From Branchiostoma floridae (lineage: Eukaryota > Chordata > Leptocardii > Amphioxiformes > Branchiostomatidae): DNA of 64,000 nucleotides. The notes under the pieces are model-generated. The model was not told the DNA's origin, did not search any database, and saw only the letters and a program-made list of their open reading frames with translations. Each line of letters starts with the position of its first letter. Positions within the stretch are counted from its first letter, which is position 1. A program made the translations under genes and the position numbers. Of the stretch, positions 1 to 12,000 are shown piece after piece. The stretch is taken from assembly GCF_000003815.2 (NCBI RefSeq), contig NC_049991.1:1885253-1949252 (forward strand). The letters run 5' to 3'.

Positions 1-1703
1 TCATAACTTTCGGGCGACGAAGTTGCTCTGGGCGACGCTGGACTTGTTGATGATATGCGGTCTGTTGGAGTGCTCCCTCTCGAAAGAATTTGATCTCTCG
101 GATGTCCTAGCGGTGTCTGCCCGTGTTGCAGCTGCAATTCGAAGCTTTGGAGGCTGGCCGTGGGACTTGTTGCATCATTGCTAAGGTATCTTAGCTCAGC
201 ATCAACATCTCCTGAATCTGACACTTCCGGCGAAGATCGCTGGGTGGCGCTCTGTGATGGTTCCATCACGTCACCACCATACTGGTCGTACACGTAGTGT
301 AGAAGATGTTCAACTCGACCCGGCAGGTCCGTAACGTCGTAGGTGTAGGCTGGGTTGGTAGGGTTGTCTACGAATCCCTCCATCAGGTCTGTCTCTGTGG
401 CTAAGAATAAAGCTATGTTGGTTTATATGTAAAGCATCTTGCATTATTCAAGCTGGTTCCAGCTTATTACAACTTATTTTCCTTCCCTGTTGGAATTTCA
501 GATCAAGAAATAGTCGCTCTTTTTATCTTGAGATAAACTACTTTTCCATGTCATTTGATAAATTTTGGTAACCTTATTACCAGGTTCTCTCTATCCTCTA
601 GTATTATAACGTTATATAGAAATCAACGGAAAACTTAGAGTATCTAAATAAAGAGACTCTTTTTACACAACCAATGCTTTATTCTCACCGACGTTTCGGT
701 GACCGTCTGTCACCTTCTTAATGTTATGGATGTATTACACTCCTTTACGTTTGGGACCGCATTGTAAATATGTGCATAAAGGTGTCTAAACATATGTACT
801 TTTCGTTTTGTGACCGCATCTGAACTGTGAGCAGCAACACCTGTCCTGCAGTACAATGTGAACCAGTCAGAATTGCCCTGAAGAAGGTGACCGACGGTCA
901 CCGAAACGTCGGTGAGAATAAAGCATTGGTTGTGTAAAAAACAAGTCCTTTCTTTATTCGGTTATTCAGTGACGTACCAACCTGATGAAACTGTTCAAGT
1001 ATCTACTTTTCAGAACTGTATCACACTAAAGGTATTTGCACCAAATAGCTTATTACATGTGACAACTGCAATTACCAGCATCGTACCAGGTTCTATTGTG
1101 TAAGTGGCATGTATGAGAAATACCTCCTGTTCCCATGTCTTCTGTTGTATGCTCACCGTCTGGTGCAGTCCGGGAAGGCGGCAAAGGACAGGTGACCACC
1201 TGTAAAAGGAATTTTTTGTTTATTTTATGTCATACTTGCGTACAGCATTCAAGGCTTACCTTATGAGTAACGTCTTCGGACGGGGCTGGGTTTTTTTTTT
1301 GGGGGGGGGGGGGTGTCGGGAAAGGGAGTTTGCTGTGGAAGGGAGTTTGCCGTGATAGCGAGTTTTCCCACTTTCCCGACACAAGAGACCATAGCCAACG
1401 TTGAAAATCGCGAACCAACGCCGCCCCCCCCCCCCAAAAAAAAAGCCCCGTCTGAAGACTGCAAGGGAGTCTAATATTTCTTGTGTGACGATAGCTGACA
1501 TTTTCTTGTATAGACTGATACTACTGGGGTAACAAGTCTATGTGTGACGTGTCATCACGATGTAACCTATTGCATCATCATTTTGCATTAAAAACAAAAC
1601 GGTCTTTTGGGAAACAACTATCTCATCCTCTCCTCATGTTCAGCACCAAGGACAGGCATGTTCGTCTGTGTGTAGATGGTGTTTAGCAACATGAACAGGT
1701 GTT

Positions 1704-1750
<47 letters not shown>

Positions 1751-3042
1751 ATGTGTGTACACGTGTATGTGTGCGAGGGTGTGCGCGCGTGTGTATGTAT
1801 GTGTCTGCGTGCACGTGTGTGCGCGTGTGTGTGTTTGTGTGTGTTATGTCGCTAATGGTCCCAAATTAGTCGTTATAGCATCGCTGCAAATCTCATTTTG
1901 ATTCTCGATCATTGTGATTATGTTTTAAATCAATATTAATACTGCGATTTCCAACAAATTCATCACGAGCCGAACCTGATAAAGTGAAATTCCGGACGTG
2001 GTCATTTTTTTTCGTAGCGGTCACGTATTTTACCCATGCGTCGCACGTAACGCTGTGCCCGCAAGAGAAAATCGCAAAGTTGCCGCAAAAATTTGTCGCC
2101 AGCAGGCGCAGCTCAGTGAGATACCCGCTTTAGTCATTACATATTGTACGACAAATAAACGCAAGTAGTATACTAGAAAGGCAACATTTTTGAAAAAAAT
2201 GCAGGATGTGGGCGAAGGGAAAAGAAAGCAAAAATCGCAGGAAAAGAAGCAACAAGAAAGGCAACATTTTCGCGAAAATGCAGCAAAAAGAAAAAAAAAT
2301 TAAAAAACATTGTCTGTCCACGGATTCGATCCCGGAGCGTTGGCTTACCACGCGTGAATAATCCCATTGAGCCAGTGCTACAACATGTTACGAGCGCACG
2401 TTTTAACAGGTATGGAAATGTATTGCGTTGCTTGAAAAAAACCGCGAGCTTCCGCTGGCTATTTTTCTCGCTTATAATCGAAGGTATTTCATTAAAACTT
2501 GGACAGAATACTAGAATATTTTTTGTGGGGCATTTTTATGTTGTTATTTAGCCGATTAGATGCTCTGAACTTGCTGCATTTTCAACGTTTTTGTGATACT
2601 GCGCTGCCGAGTGCCATTTTGTGACCTGTGCGTTGATAGGTTTACCCCTGACGTATCCACCAGGCAGTCAGAATGTTAGCCAATCAAAAAGCTGGAAACG
2701 TGGACTGCATGCTACAGGTTCCATTTTTTCTGAGTTTTGATTGGTCGGGTGGAATATCTGTAGAGAATACTAAATGTGTGGCTTCGCCCACATTATGAAG
2801 ATCAACACATGTATAAGGATGTGGGGGAAACATGTAATGACATATACACTGTAAAGTACCTCACGAGTGTTGGGAATGGGTGGACGGTCAGGCTTCGGTT
2901 GTGAAGTTGTGATCTTGCTAGATGGAGGTGACGTCTTATCCGTCACCCTGAACATTGTCTTGAGACGATGGATCATGAAGTCTGTCAGTTCATTCTCCTT
3001 CCTCAGCCTTCTTACATCATCCTTAAGAACAGCGAAAAAGAT
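1..3042 (-). CDS. Polycystin-like exons 31-32: cytoplasmic tail, incomplete
   Basis: Exon 31 (2865-3042, acceptor uncertain) continues from S6 with a charged, possibly coiled-coil helix ([20 protein letters not shown]) followed by a Pro/Ser-rich stretch. Exon 32 (1-400) remains open to the first base of the window and is Ser/Thr/Pro-rich ([14 protein letters not shown] near the edge). Two phase-compatible junctions exist: donor C/GTGAGG at 2864 with acceptor TAG at 401, or donor GAG/GTACTT at 2859 with an acceptor eight bases inside exon 32. Both keep the same frame downstream. The stop codon lies outside the window. Confidence 0.75.
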
Positions 3043-6000
3043 CTTGTCATGGCATGAAATGAAATATCTTTTAAATGGAATATAATGGTGACAGTGTAGG
3101 TTGTACCTTCTGTATACACGGACATGCTGATACCAAGTGATATTGTATATTGTAGGCACACATATTGATATGGTACCTAACTATAAGGTCCAAAGCTGTG
3201 TCTCTTCTTCCCAAGCACAATAGCTTTCTATTAACAACAAATCAACACCAAGTATCAAAACCGGAATTTCCACTGCAGTAGCCGCCAGAGGGCCAAAATC
3301 TAATATTTTTTTCTTCTTTTGTCACAGTCAACAAACTTAAAAAATTGAAACCGATAGCATCCATCCAGCCGTTCTTGTGTTATGTTGTCACACATGCGCG
3401 CACACACGCGCGCACACGGACGCACGCACACACACACACGGACGCACGCACACATATACATACACAAATGCTATATTTCACTGACATAATAAATGTCGTA
3501 CCTTGACGTGTTTGATAGAGTCCACGAGTATAGCCAGGAACATGTTGACCATAACCAGCACCAGTGTCAGGATGAAGGTCAGCAGGAACACACAGCTCAG
3601 CGGACTCGCCTTCAGCACCCAGGTCAGGTCCACGTCACCGAGGAGGATCGCAAACATCATCTCCAGACTTGCCTATATGTACGTACAAATAACGATATCG
3701 GTATAAAAATAAACGTTGCTGAGTTACTGCTTTGAAGTTCTGTAGGGCGGTGCACATTTCCGTTTCTGTATCCCTTGGGCCACACACATTTATTCAACCA
3801 TTGCAGCGAGGGGGAATCCACTGGTAGTGTATGCAGTCTGTATGTCGCACCTACACTGGGTGATAAGCAGAGAAAACAGTACATACAACTTAAGAGCCTT
3901 TGGATCGGCCTCGAATCAAACTCACTTCTGGTGAACAATTAATTCATTTCTCTATTGAGCTAGTCTTTGTTGTTATAGTTCATGTTGTACTACCTAATAT
4001 GCTAGTGGCACATACGTCACCAAGTCTCCTTGCTTTTGCAGGGAGAGATTGCTAGCCCTTTCCTCTTTAACGTGCTTGAGGCACCTCGAACATGGAACTC
4101 CCATTTTAGATCCCTTCAGGAATACGCTGCAGCCCCAACAGAGATGCCCTTCTCAAGAGTACAGTATGGGTCTCCCAGTTACCAACTAATTGTAAGAAAG
4201 GAAATAGTTCTTAACGTACCTGAAAAGTCCCAAAGCCTGCAAGGACCGTCCCAAGCAGGAGGTAGGTAACCTGACAATACGCCAAGAAGATGACGAAAAA
4301 CATGACGGTGAATTGGACAAGCTCATTGGTCGCCCGTCTGATGACGTAGGAGAGCATGGCCATCCGTCCGTTAAAGCGCAAGAGCGTCAGGAACTTGACT
4401 ATGGAGGCGAACACCAAACAGGAAATGACGTAACTGTAGACATCGTTCCACCACGCGGCAGACTGGAAGTTGACAAAGCCCCCTCTTTCTTTTAACATGT
4501 ACAAAGCGTCGTTACTGAAAGTCGTTCTTACTCCGTAAAGTACGATGGCCGATACCTCCAATGCAATGAACGGTACCTCTACGCAGTTCCAAAAACTTCT
4601 GAAATATTCCCTTCTCTTTCGTCTAATTCTCCTTCCCTCTCGTCCAATGAAATACAGCACGAACATGCAGTACAAGGCCTTGCACGTGATAACCACGGGA
4701 TCAACACCATGCAGTCGGACGCTTTGGATTCTGGGATGCTTAGTGACGTCACCAACGGTTGTAAACTCTATGACAACCGTTACCGCGATGAAGAGACTGG
4801 ATGACGGACTGTAGAGTGAAAACTCGACAAACACAGCTCTTGTGTACTTGTCAAGCCAGCCAGTTTTCTTTAGACCAGAAATTTGCGTCTTGGCATTTTT
4901 GGCGTTGTTCTTTAAGATTACAGCGTATCCACCACCCCTGTAAAGATGTACATCACCATAGAATGCTGCTGAAGTCAAATCGACAGCGTCTCCATACGTC
5001 CAGGGCCTGAGGTCGCCCGCCTTTGTCGTTTTGGCTTGATTGACGTTGTTGCTATGGTTACTAAGTTTTGTTTGATGTACCCATCCTGGCGACATGGAAC
5101 GCGTGTCCTCATTGGTCCAGGAGTAGTCAACGTTGCACTCCGGTACAGTTGCTCTCATCGCCACAGGTATTGTGCACTGGTCTGCGATGGAAATACAAGT
5201 ATATTGTCCGTTTTAAAGCTTTCGACCATGCTTTAAATCGTGCAAAACAACTACAAAATGAGCAGATATATGCTGTAAATTACAAAAAATATACAAGAAA
5301 ACGGATACAAGTTATGCTGTAGAATTTCAGAGCCAGTCCCCAAGTCCCCAAGAAATAATGAAGAGTCTACTGTTCATGCTAGTATACCATATGTTTAGTA
5401 ATTTAAATCGGTACGTAAACATATGTGTTTAGTTCAACCTTCTTGACCACTTAGCTTTAAAACCCTTTTAGCAAGCTCGCATCTAGTTTTGGGCTTCCCA
5501 AAGGATGTAATCGATCAATATAGTCGAATAGCATGACCTAATGATAATTAAAACGTGATAAGATACCATGGTGCATATGATCAATTGTTTTGGTTAATTG
5601 TAAACACACATTGGGAAAATACAAGTAAAATGCAAAAGTAAGATGACCATACTGTCGAAATGATAAACGCAATGAAAAATATCCTCCTAAATATAAAAAA
5701 AAGTTGATCTTTTACTTGGAATCACTCTGAGCTGGCGAAGTCGAACTGTTCCCACTCGGAAAGAGGTCCCAACGAACTTCCTGTGACGTAACGGCACACT
5801 GGTATTCCTGTAGGTGACGTCAGGGTACAGGTTCGGTAGTAGTATCTCCTCCGCCCACATCCACAAGCCGTCCGCTGTGTGTATCTGTAAGACATCACCA
5901 TCAAGTAAATGTTGGTGACATAATAGTAACTTTTGTGTTGCAAAATTTATCAACAATACGTGTTGGCGACACACTCAATTCGTTGATTTATTCACATGGC

Positions 6001-9000
6001 ACCAAAACAAATAATACAAAGCAAGCAAATCAAATTATACAAATGTAATTGAGTTATAAAATGAACAAAGGTTTCCGAGGCATTTAAAACAGATAAGGTG
6101 ACACTGCAAAATAGTTGGCACGTAAGTTTGTAAAAAGTTTGAAATCTGTTAACAATGATTGGACATTAAGTGATATTTGAGAAATTTTTTTGTCGTTTTC
6201 CTCTAAAAGCTAAATGCAATCATGTATCATCTGACAGGTTATCAATGCCTATAACAAAAACGACTTCGGAACCCCAGACGGGGGCCGATACCGACTTCTG
6301 GGCCCTATATATCTATCCATTACAATGTGTCATATTAGAACATTGATGAAAAACCTCATTGAACTGCCTGCTCTTCAGATACATGTTAGTTACAGACCGG
6401 TAGAGATAATACGCATGGTCTGCTCTGTTTAATAGAGGCTGACAATGAGACGGGGGTGGAAACCAACTTCTGGGCCCTATATATAACCATGACTATGTCT
6501 CATATTGAAATGATGCGTAGAATACTGATAAAAAACCTCCTTGAACTGAAGGTGCTAGTTACAAACCGGTGTAGGTAGTACACCTGACCGCCTTTGTTAT
6601 ACCCCCGCCACATGTAGCGGAAATCGATCGGACGACGAGTCTGTGAGCTCTAAATTACAAGGAGGCATGACCCTGACGGGAAGGGGGGAACCCTGCCATT
6701 TCTTCGTCGGCATCAGGGTCATGCCTCCTCGTAATTTAGAGTTCGCAGACTCGTGCTCCGATCGATTTTCGCTACATGTGACGGGGGTATTATAGAGACT
6801 GGCGATGAGACGGGGGTGGATACCGACCCTACATATGCCTGTTACTCAGTCATGTATGTCTCATACGGTAACGATAAGTAGGATACTGATGACAAACCTC
6901 TTTGAACTGCCTGTTCTCCAGGAAGGTGTTAGTTACAGACCGGTGCAGATAGTACGCATGGCTGCCCCTGTTGTATAGGCAGACGATAACGATGACAGAC
7001 AGGAACGCCAGGTGAAGTGCCGTGGTCCTCAGCACGTCCTCCACCTTAAGTTCTTTTATCCTGACCTCACGGGCTGAGCGGAGTCGGTCCTGCTTCAGGG
7101 GCTGTAGATGTGGTCCATCTGTAGGGTGAGATGAGACTGATATAAAAATGGGTTGAGTAGAACGGAAGTTTGTTGTTGCCCATTGCCATAACATATGAGT
7201 ATACTTAGCATATGCGGAATGAAAGCATGGTTAGCAACGCTTGGCAAAATCTTTTTCAGAGAGAAAATAACAACACAAACTTTGGTTATGTGTGTCAGGA
7301 ACTTCTGCCTCCGGTTCTTCGTCCGCACCCAGCTGGTTGTCGTTGTCCTCCTTTTCTGTTTCTTCTTCGTCTGATTTCTTTACTATGAGTGACACCAGAG
7401 CGGCCATCACTAATACCTAGAGCGGGAAGGAAAATAGACTGTAAGAGACAAAAATGACATTACAAATGTAGTCATTTAAGATAAGTCTGAAACATCTGGA
7501 ACCGGAGCCCTGTTTTTAGAAATGGAATGTGCTATCATTAAGACTGGTATAAAATGAGTTAGAATGTTATTGTAACTTCAAGCTAGCTTGCAGTCTTGTG
7601 ATTTTCAGGGACACATGAAAAAAGGCCATGTGGCCTGAATTCTACTGGTAAAAAAATATTTAAAAAGTAAATGTTAAAGGCGAAATCACTGCGGCAAATG
7701 TCACACTTTTTAAATATAAATATAAATAGTACATTTGCGAAAATGAAAATATTCTAAGATTAGAAATGCAACCATTGACGCTAAAGAAGCATACATTTAA
7801 GTACTTGATTAGTTGTGAAGAGGGTGACAAAAAACAGATGTTGGGATAGCAAGAAGATACTTACTTTAACTGGTTGTACAACCAAAGCATCTTGGAAGAA
7901 CGTCATCAAGAAGGTCACCAGCCACTGAGTGGACTTTTCGTACCCCCACTCTAGCGAGTAGAGTATGGTAAAGAACCCAGACAGCATAACTCCTCCGTAC
8001 ACAATGACGTAGGCAACCCACAGGAACCAATGTGGAAGCAGAAACGGCTTCTTCTTTTTCTTTGTTGTTTGCTTCTTCTCTTTAGTCTGAGGTTTTGCCT
8101 TCTTCTTCTCTGATTTGTTGTTCTGTTCTTCACACCTTATGGCCTCTTCATACCGGGCTATGCTTTCCTCTAAGCGTACGTAGAGAGGTTTTAGTTCTTT
8201 GCCTTCGGCGGTGTCAAATTTGTCCAGCAACTCAGTTGATGCCGACTTGGCTTTATCCATGCTGGCTTCAGTCTTGTCATAGGGAAGGATTTGCTTTGAC
8301 CTTGGTATGGATGACGTACGTTTAAGGGCTCGTCCACGCTTTCCTGTAGAAATAGGCTCAGGCTTAAGTGGGTTGTCTTGGATTCTTTGTGTGCAAGCAC
8401 ATTGCACGGAACGTTTCTCTTTGAAACCTCTGTGACCACCGTGCACACCTTCTGATGGTGCAGTAGAACCCATGGAAACGCAGTCTTGTCGTTCATTGGG
8501 AGTGGCAAACGTGTCTCTTGACCGTCGATTCCTGAGTGTCTTCGTTTGTCTAGCATGTAGAGTCCTTACTTGCTGTGCAACATCATTACCTGGTGTCGAC
8601 GCTTCAGTTTCTGAACTTTTATCAGTCTTTTGTCCTAACGGTTCTCCATTTGTATCTACCAATGGGGCCAAAGACTGGCGACGATTTGTCTTTTGTAAGT
8701 CACTGACTTCTTTCTCTTCCCCTGTTGGTTGATGGTTAAGACACTTCCGGGAATCTTGTTCTCTTGTAGCAATGCTCATAGCTGGAGAAACTTTGTGCGG
8801 CGATCTCACATCTTTTGCAACTACCCTTTGCTTATTTTCTGTTTCATTCGAAGGCTGCTCATCGTTTTCTACCTCGTCGTAGGACGTCTTTTTGGTGCCT
8901 CCTTTCGTCAATGATGACGAGCTTGTTGCTTTGATGTTTTTGCCATAATTCCCTTTGCTTGGAGCTACCTGCTCTTTGGCTCGGAGTTTACGGAAGATGT

Positions 9001-12000
9001 TCACCACAAGAAGGTTGACCGGTAGTACGACGAGAGTGCTCTGTAAGACAATATTGTATTTTAGATAGACAAGAAAAATGTGGCAAGTTAATATCTTATT
9101 CTATCAGTGGAACATAAGGACAGACGCTAATGGTAGTACTCTAACCTTTCAAGACTGTAGGGACAGTGTGCTGATGTGCAGGATGATGGGTAGGTAGAAC
9201 CGTGATTATTACATGCTTATTTGTAATAATGATAGAAACAGTGCACATGATGCTGAAATGATAAAGTGGTTGAAAGAATAATGAGTGGGCCAATGCGACT
9301 ATCCTGTGGTAAATCACTCTTCAAAACTATTGCCTGCATTTTTGTTTTCTTTGCCACACAGTTACGTTTCACTCAGTAGGAAGATCCACGATCGTTACAT
9401 GCTTAGTTATTATACAAACAGTGCACATGATGTTGAAGGAATAAAAAAAGATGAGTGGGCCCAGTATACTACCCTGTGGTACACCTCCTTCAAAACTATC
9501 GTTGATGATTTTCTTTGCCACACAGTTCTTGCTTCATAAGTAAATATTAAGTAAGAGGTCATATCGAGAGTATCTTCACCTGTATACTGATGGACAGCTC
9601 TTGATAAGTAATGGAGAAAAGTCCGAGGTGTAGCCCAGGTGCGTCCGGGTCCAACGGTGCCTGGTAAAACATGCAGCTGGTGATCATACTGGTGAAGAGC
9701 AGGAGAAGGCAGCAGGACGCCCGCTGCACACGGGTGAACGTACTCCGGGTGGGGCGGGACAGAACCTGATGGAGAAGAACATACAGGCAGATCCGTCTAG
9801 GCGCAAGGTAATCTAAAGACTTAAAGCGGATTACTAAAATTGCGGCGTCGCTGCGTTCTAGAATTAGTTTTTGTTACCATTGACTTTACAATGAGAATAC
9901 CATGCAAAACGTACAAGTAAAACTAAAAAGGCAACAAAACACACAAATCGATTAAATTCATTGAGCGCTTAGTCAATTAGCTCGACCACAGCAACGCCAC
10001 TAGTGTGCTGCAGCTTCAGTGAGGTACCCGCCTGACAGAAGCACGTAGCTGTCTCAGATTATATTCGTTGTGGGAACGTCATACGAACACAAACTGAAGA
10101 CACTGGGATAGTCGTACGAGCGCTGTACAAAATTCATTTGTCTTGTTACGGAAAGGCTGTCTTACATCCTCGTCTGCGGTTAGTCATGTCATAGCAATTC
10201 TGGGATATCAAACTTCACACGACGGCCTATGACGAATGCTACTTTGCCTTAAGACAATGATGTTTAACAGCAAATAATTTTATAGTTCCGTTTTGAACAG
10301 CTTGACTGTGAAATGTAGTATCCCTCCCTGTTCTACACCGTTATCACACGTACCGACATCCACAGATGCCCGTCGGTCATGTTCTTGCGAGAGTTGGAGA
10401 CGAAGAGGTTCTGGAACTGCAGTACGTCCTCCTCTCCCGCCGCCGGTAGGAGGCGCTCCACCACTCCATCCCCCTCCTCCACAGCCAGCCACTGGCCACA
10501 TAGAAAGTACGTCCTACATAAAACATACAGTTTAGAATGAGTTTGGCGTATTACATTCAATATTGTGCTTTACTCTTTAAGTTTATTACACAATGTCACT
10601 AAGCGACGTTGGATCTTTAACCACACCTAAAGCAAAAGTATTACCTTACACGCAGTAACGTTATGCAAGAGAAAATGAAGGAAACAACTGGCCATGGACA
10701 ATTGAGCTGAGGTGTGCGGGTCAAAGTTGTTAGTCAGACACCCAAGTAGAAATACTAAGGGAATCCTCATCAAACATTTTGACAATGTCTTTTCAGATTT
10801 CATGATTTAAAGAACACGACCGACACAACTCTGATCACCGTTCATCCTGGCTTGTTCTTCTCACTACCTACCTACTGATTTTCTAAAGGCCGTTAACTGG
10901 AAAGTAATGTGACCGCAATGATTTGAAATTTGGTCGATATTGATAAAAAGCTTCATACAATATCATTTTTTTCTGGGTGAACGTATTGGTCACATCACCT
11001 CTAGTACGAATGGCATTTTACCCCCCCCCCTCTTTTTTCCAACTCACCGCTTCTCGGTTTGCAGATCTGTGATGATGATCTTGTCGAGGAACCATGATGC
11101 ATTGCGGCCTTTGCCAGAGTTGTCATGCCAGATGCGGAGGTACTGCAGGTTGCCTAGGCAACGAGGGACGCTCAAGAGAAAGTTGTTGACACTGCCGCGA
11201 TCAAAAACCTGTAGTGAAAGTTGCAACTCCATTTGTGTCAGTAAAAGATGCTGTGGAAAATTGTCTTCATATGTAAGCACTTACCATCATCTAGGTAATC
11301 TCCAAGCAGATTCTTCGATGGCATAAGATAGTACTAAACTGGCCAAGGAGTGTAGTCCGCTAAGAGGTGTACATTTGCCCGGTAGCAAAACACACTTAGC
11401 CAGCTTCACTCCTCTACCAGCTTTTAATACTATCTTATGCTACCGTAGTATCTGCTTGGAGATTACATCTAGGAACCCCATGCACTGGAACTACATCCTC
11501 TAGGAACCCCAAAATTGATGCAAGCGTGCAGAAAGATTGATTATGAACTGGTCACAAAGGTTTAAAAAATTACCAAACACACAGAATATGGTATACCGAA
11601 CAATGGATTCGTCATTTTTGTTCTTTCACGTCCCCTTTGTGACTTAAGAATTGACTTTAGAATTGCCTATTACCTCCCCAACCGAAGTCGAGGTACCCAC
11701 TATTACACCTAGGTGGTGGAGTGAGGAAAGTCGAGTTAAGTGCTTTTCCCAAGGGCACAAAGTCAGTGGCATAACAAGATGCGAACCAAGGACCTCTTGG
11801 TTATTGGCCAAACACCCTTCCGTTACACCACACAACTCCAAATCTATCCATGCCGTGGATAAGTCCATAGTTAAGATGCGTCAAAAAGCAGTTACACAAG
11901 CAACTGGATATAATTTTGGAAACGGTCAGACGTTTCAAACAACATCCGTTGTTTTTTCGTCAGTGACACCGTATCGCAGTAATGTTAAGTACGGATATCG

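Noticed and set aside
1707-1901. Cys/Val-rich ORF over the GT microsatellite
   Set aside because: The frame exists only because of the dinucleotide repeat.
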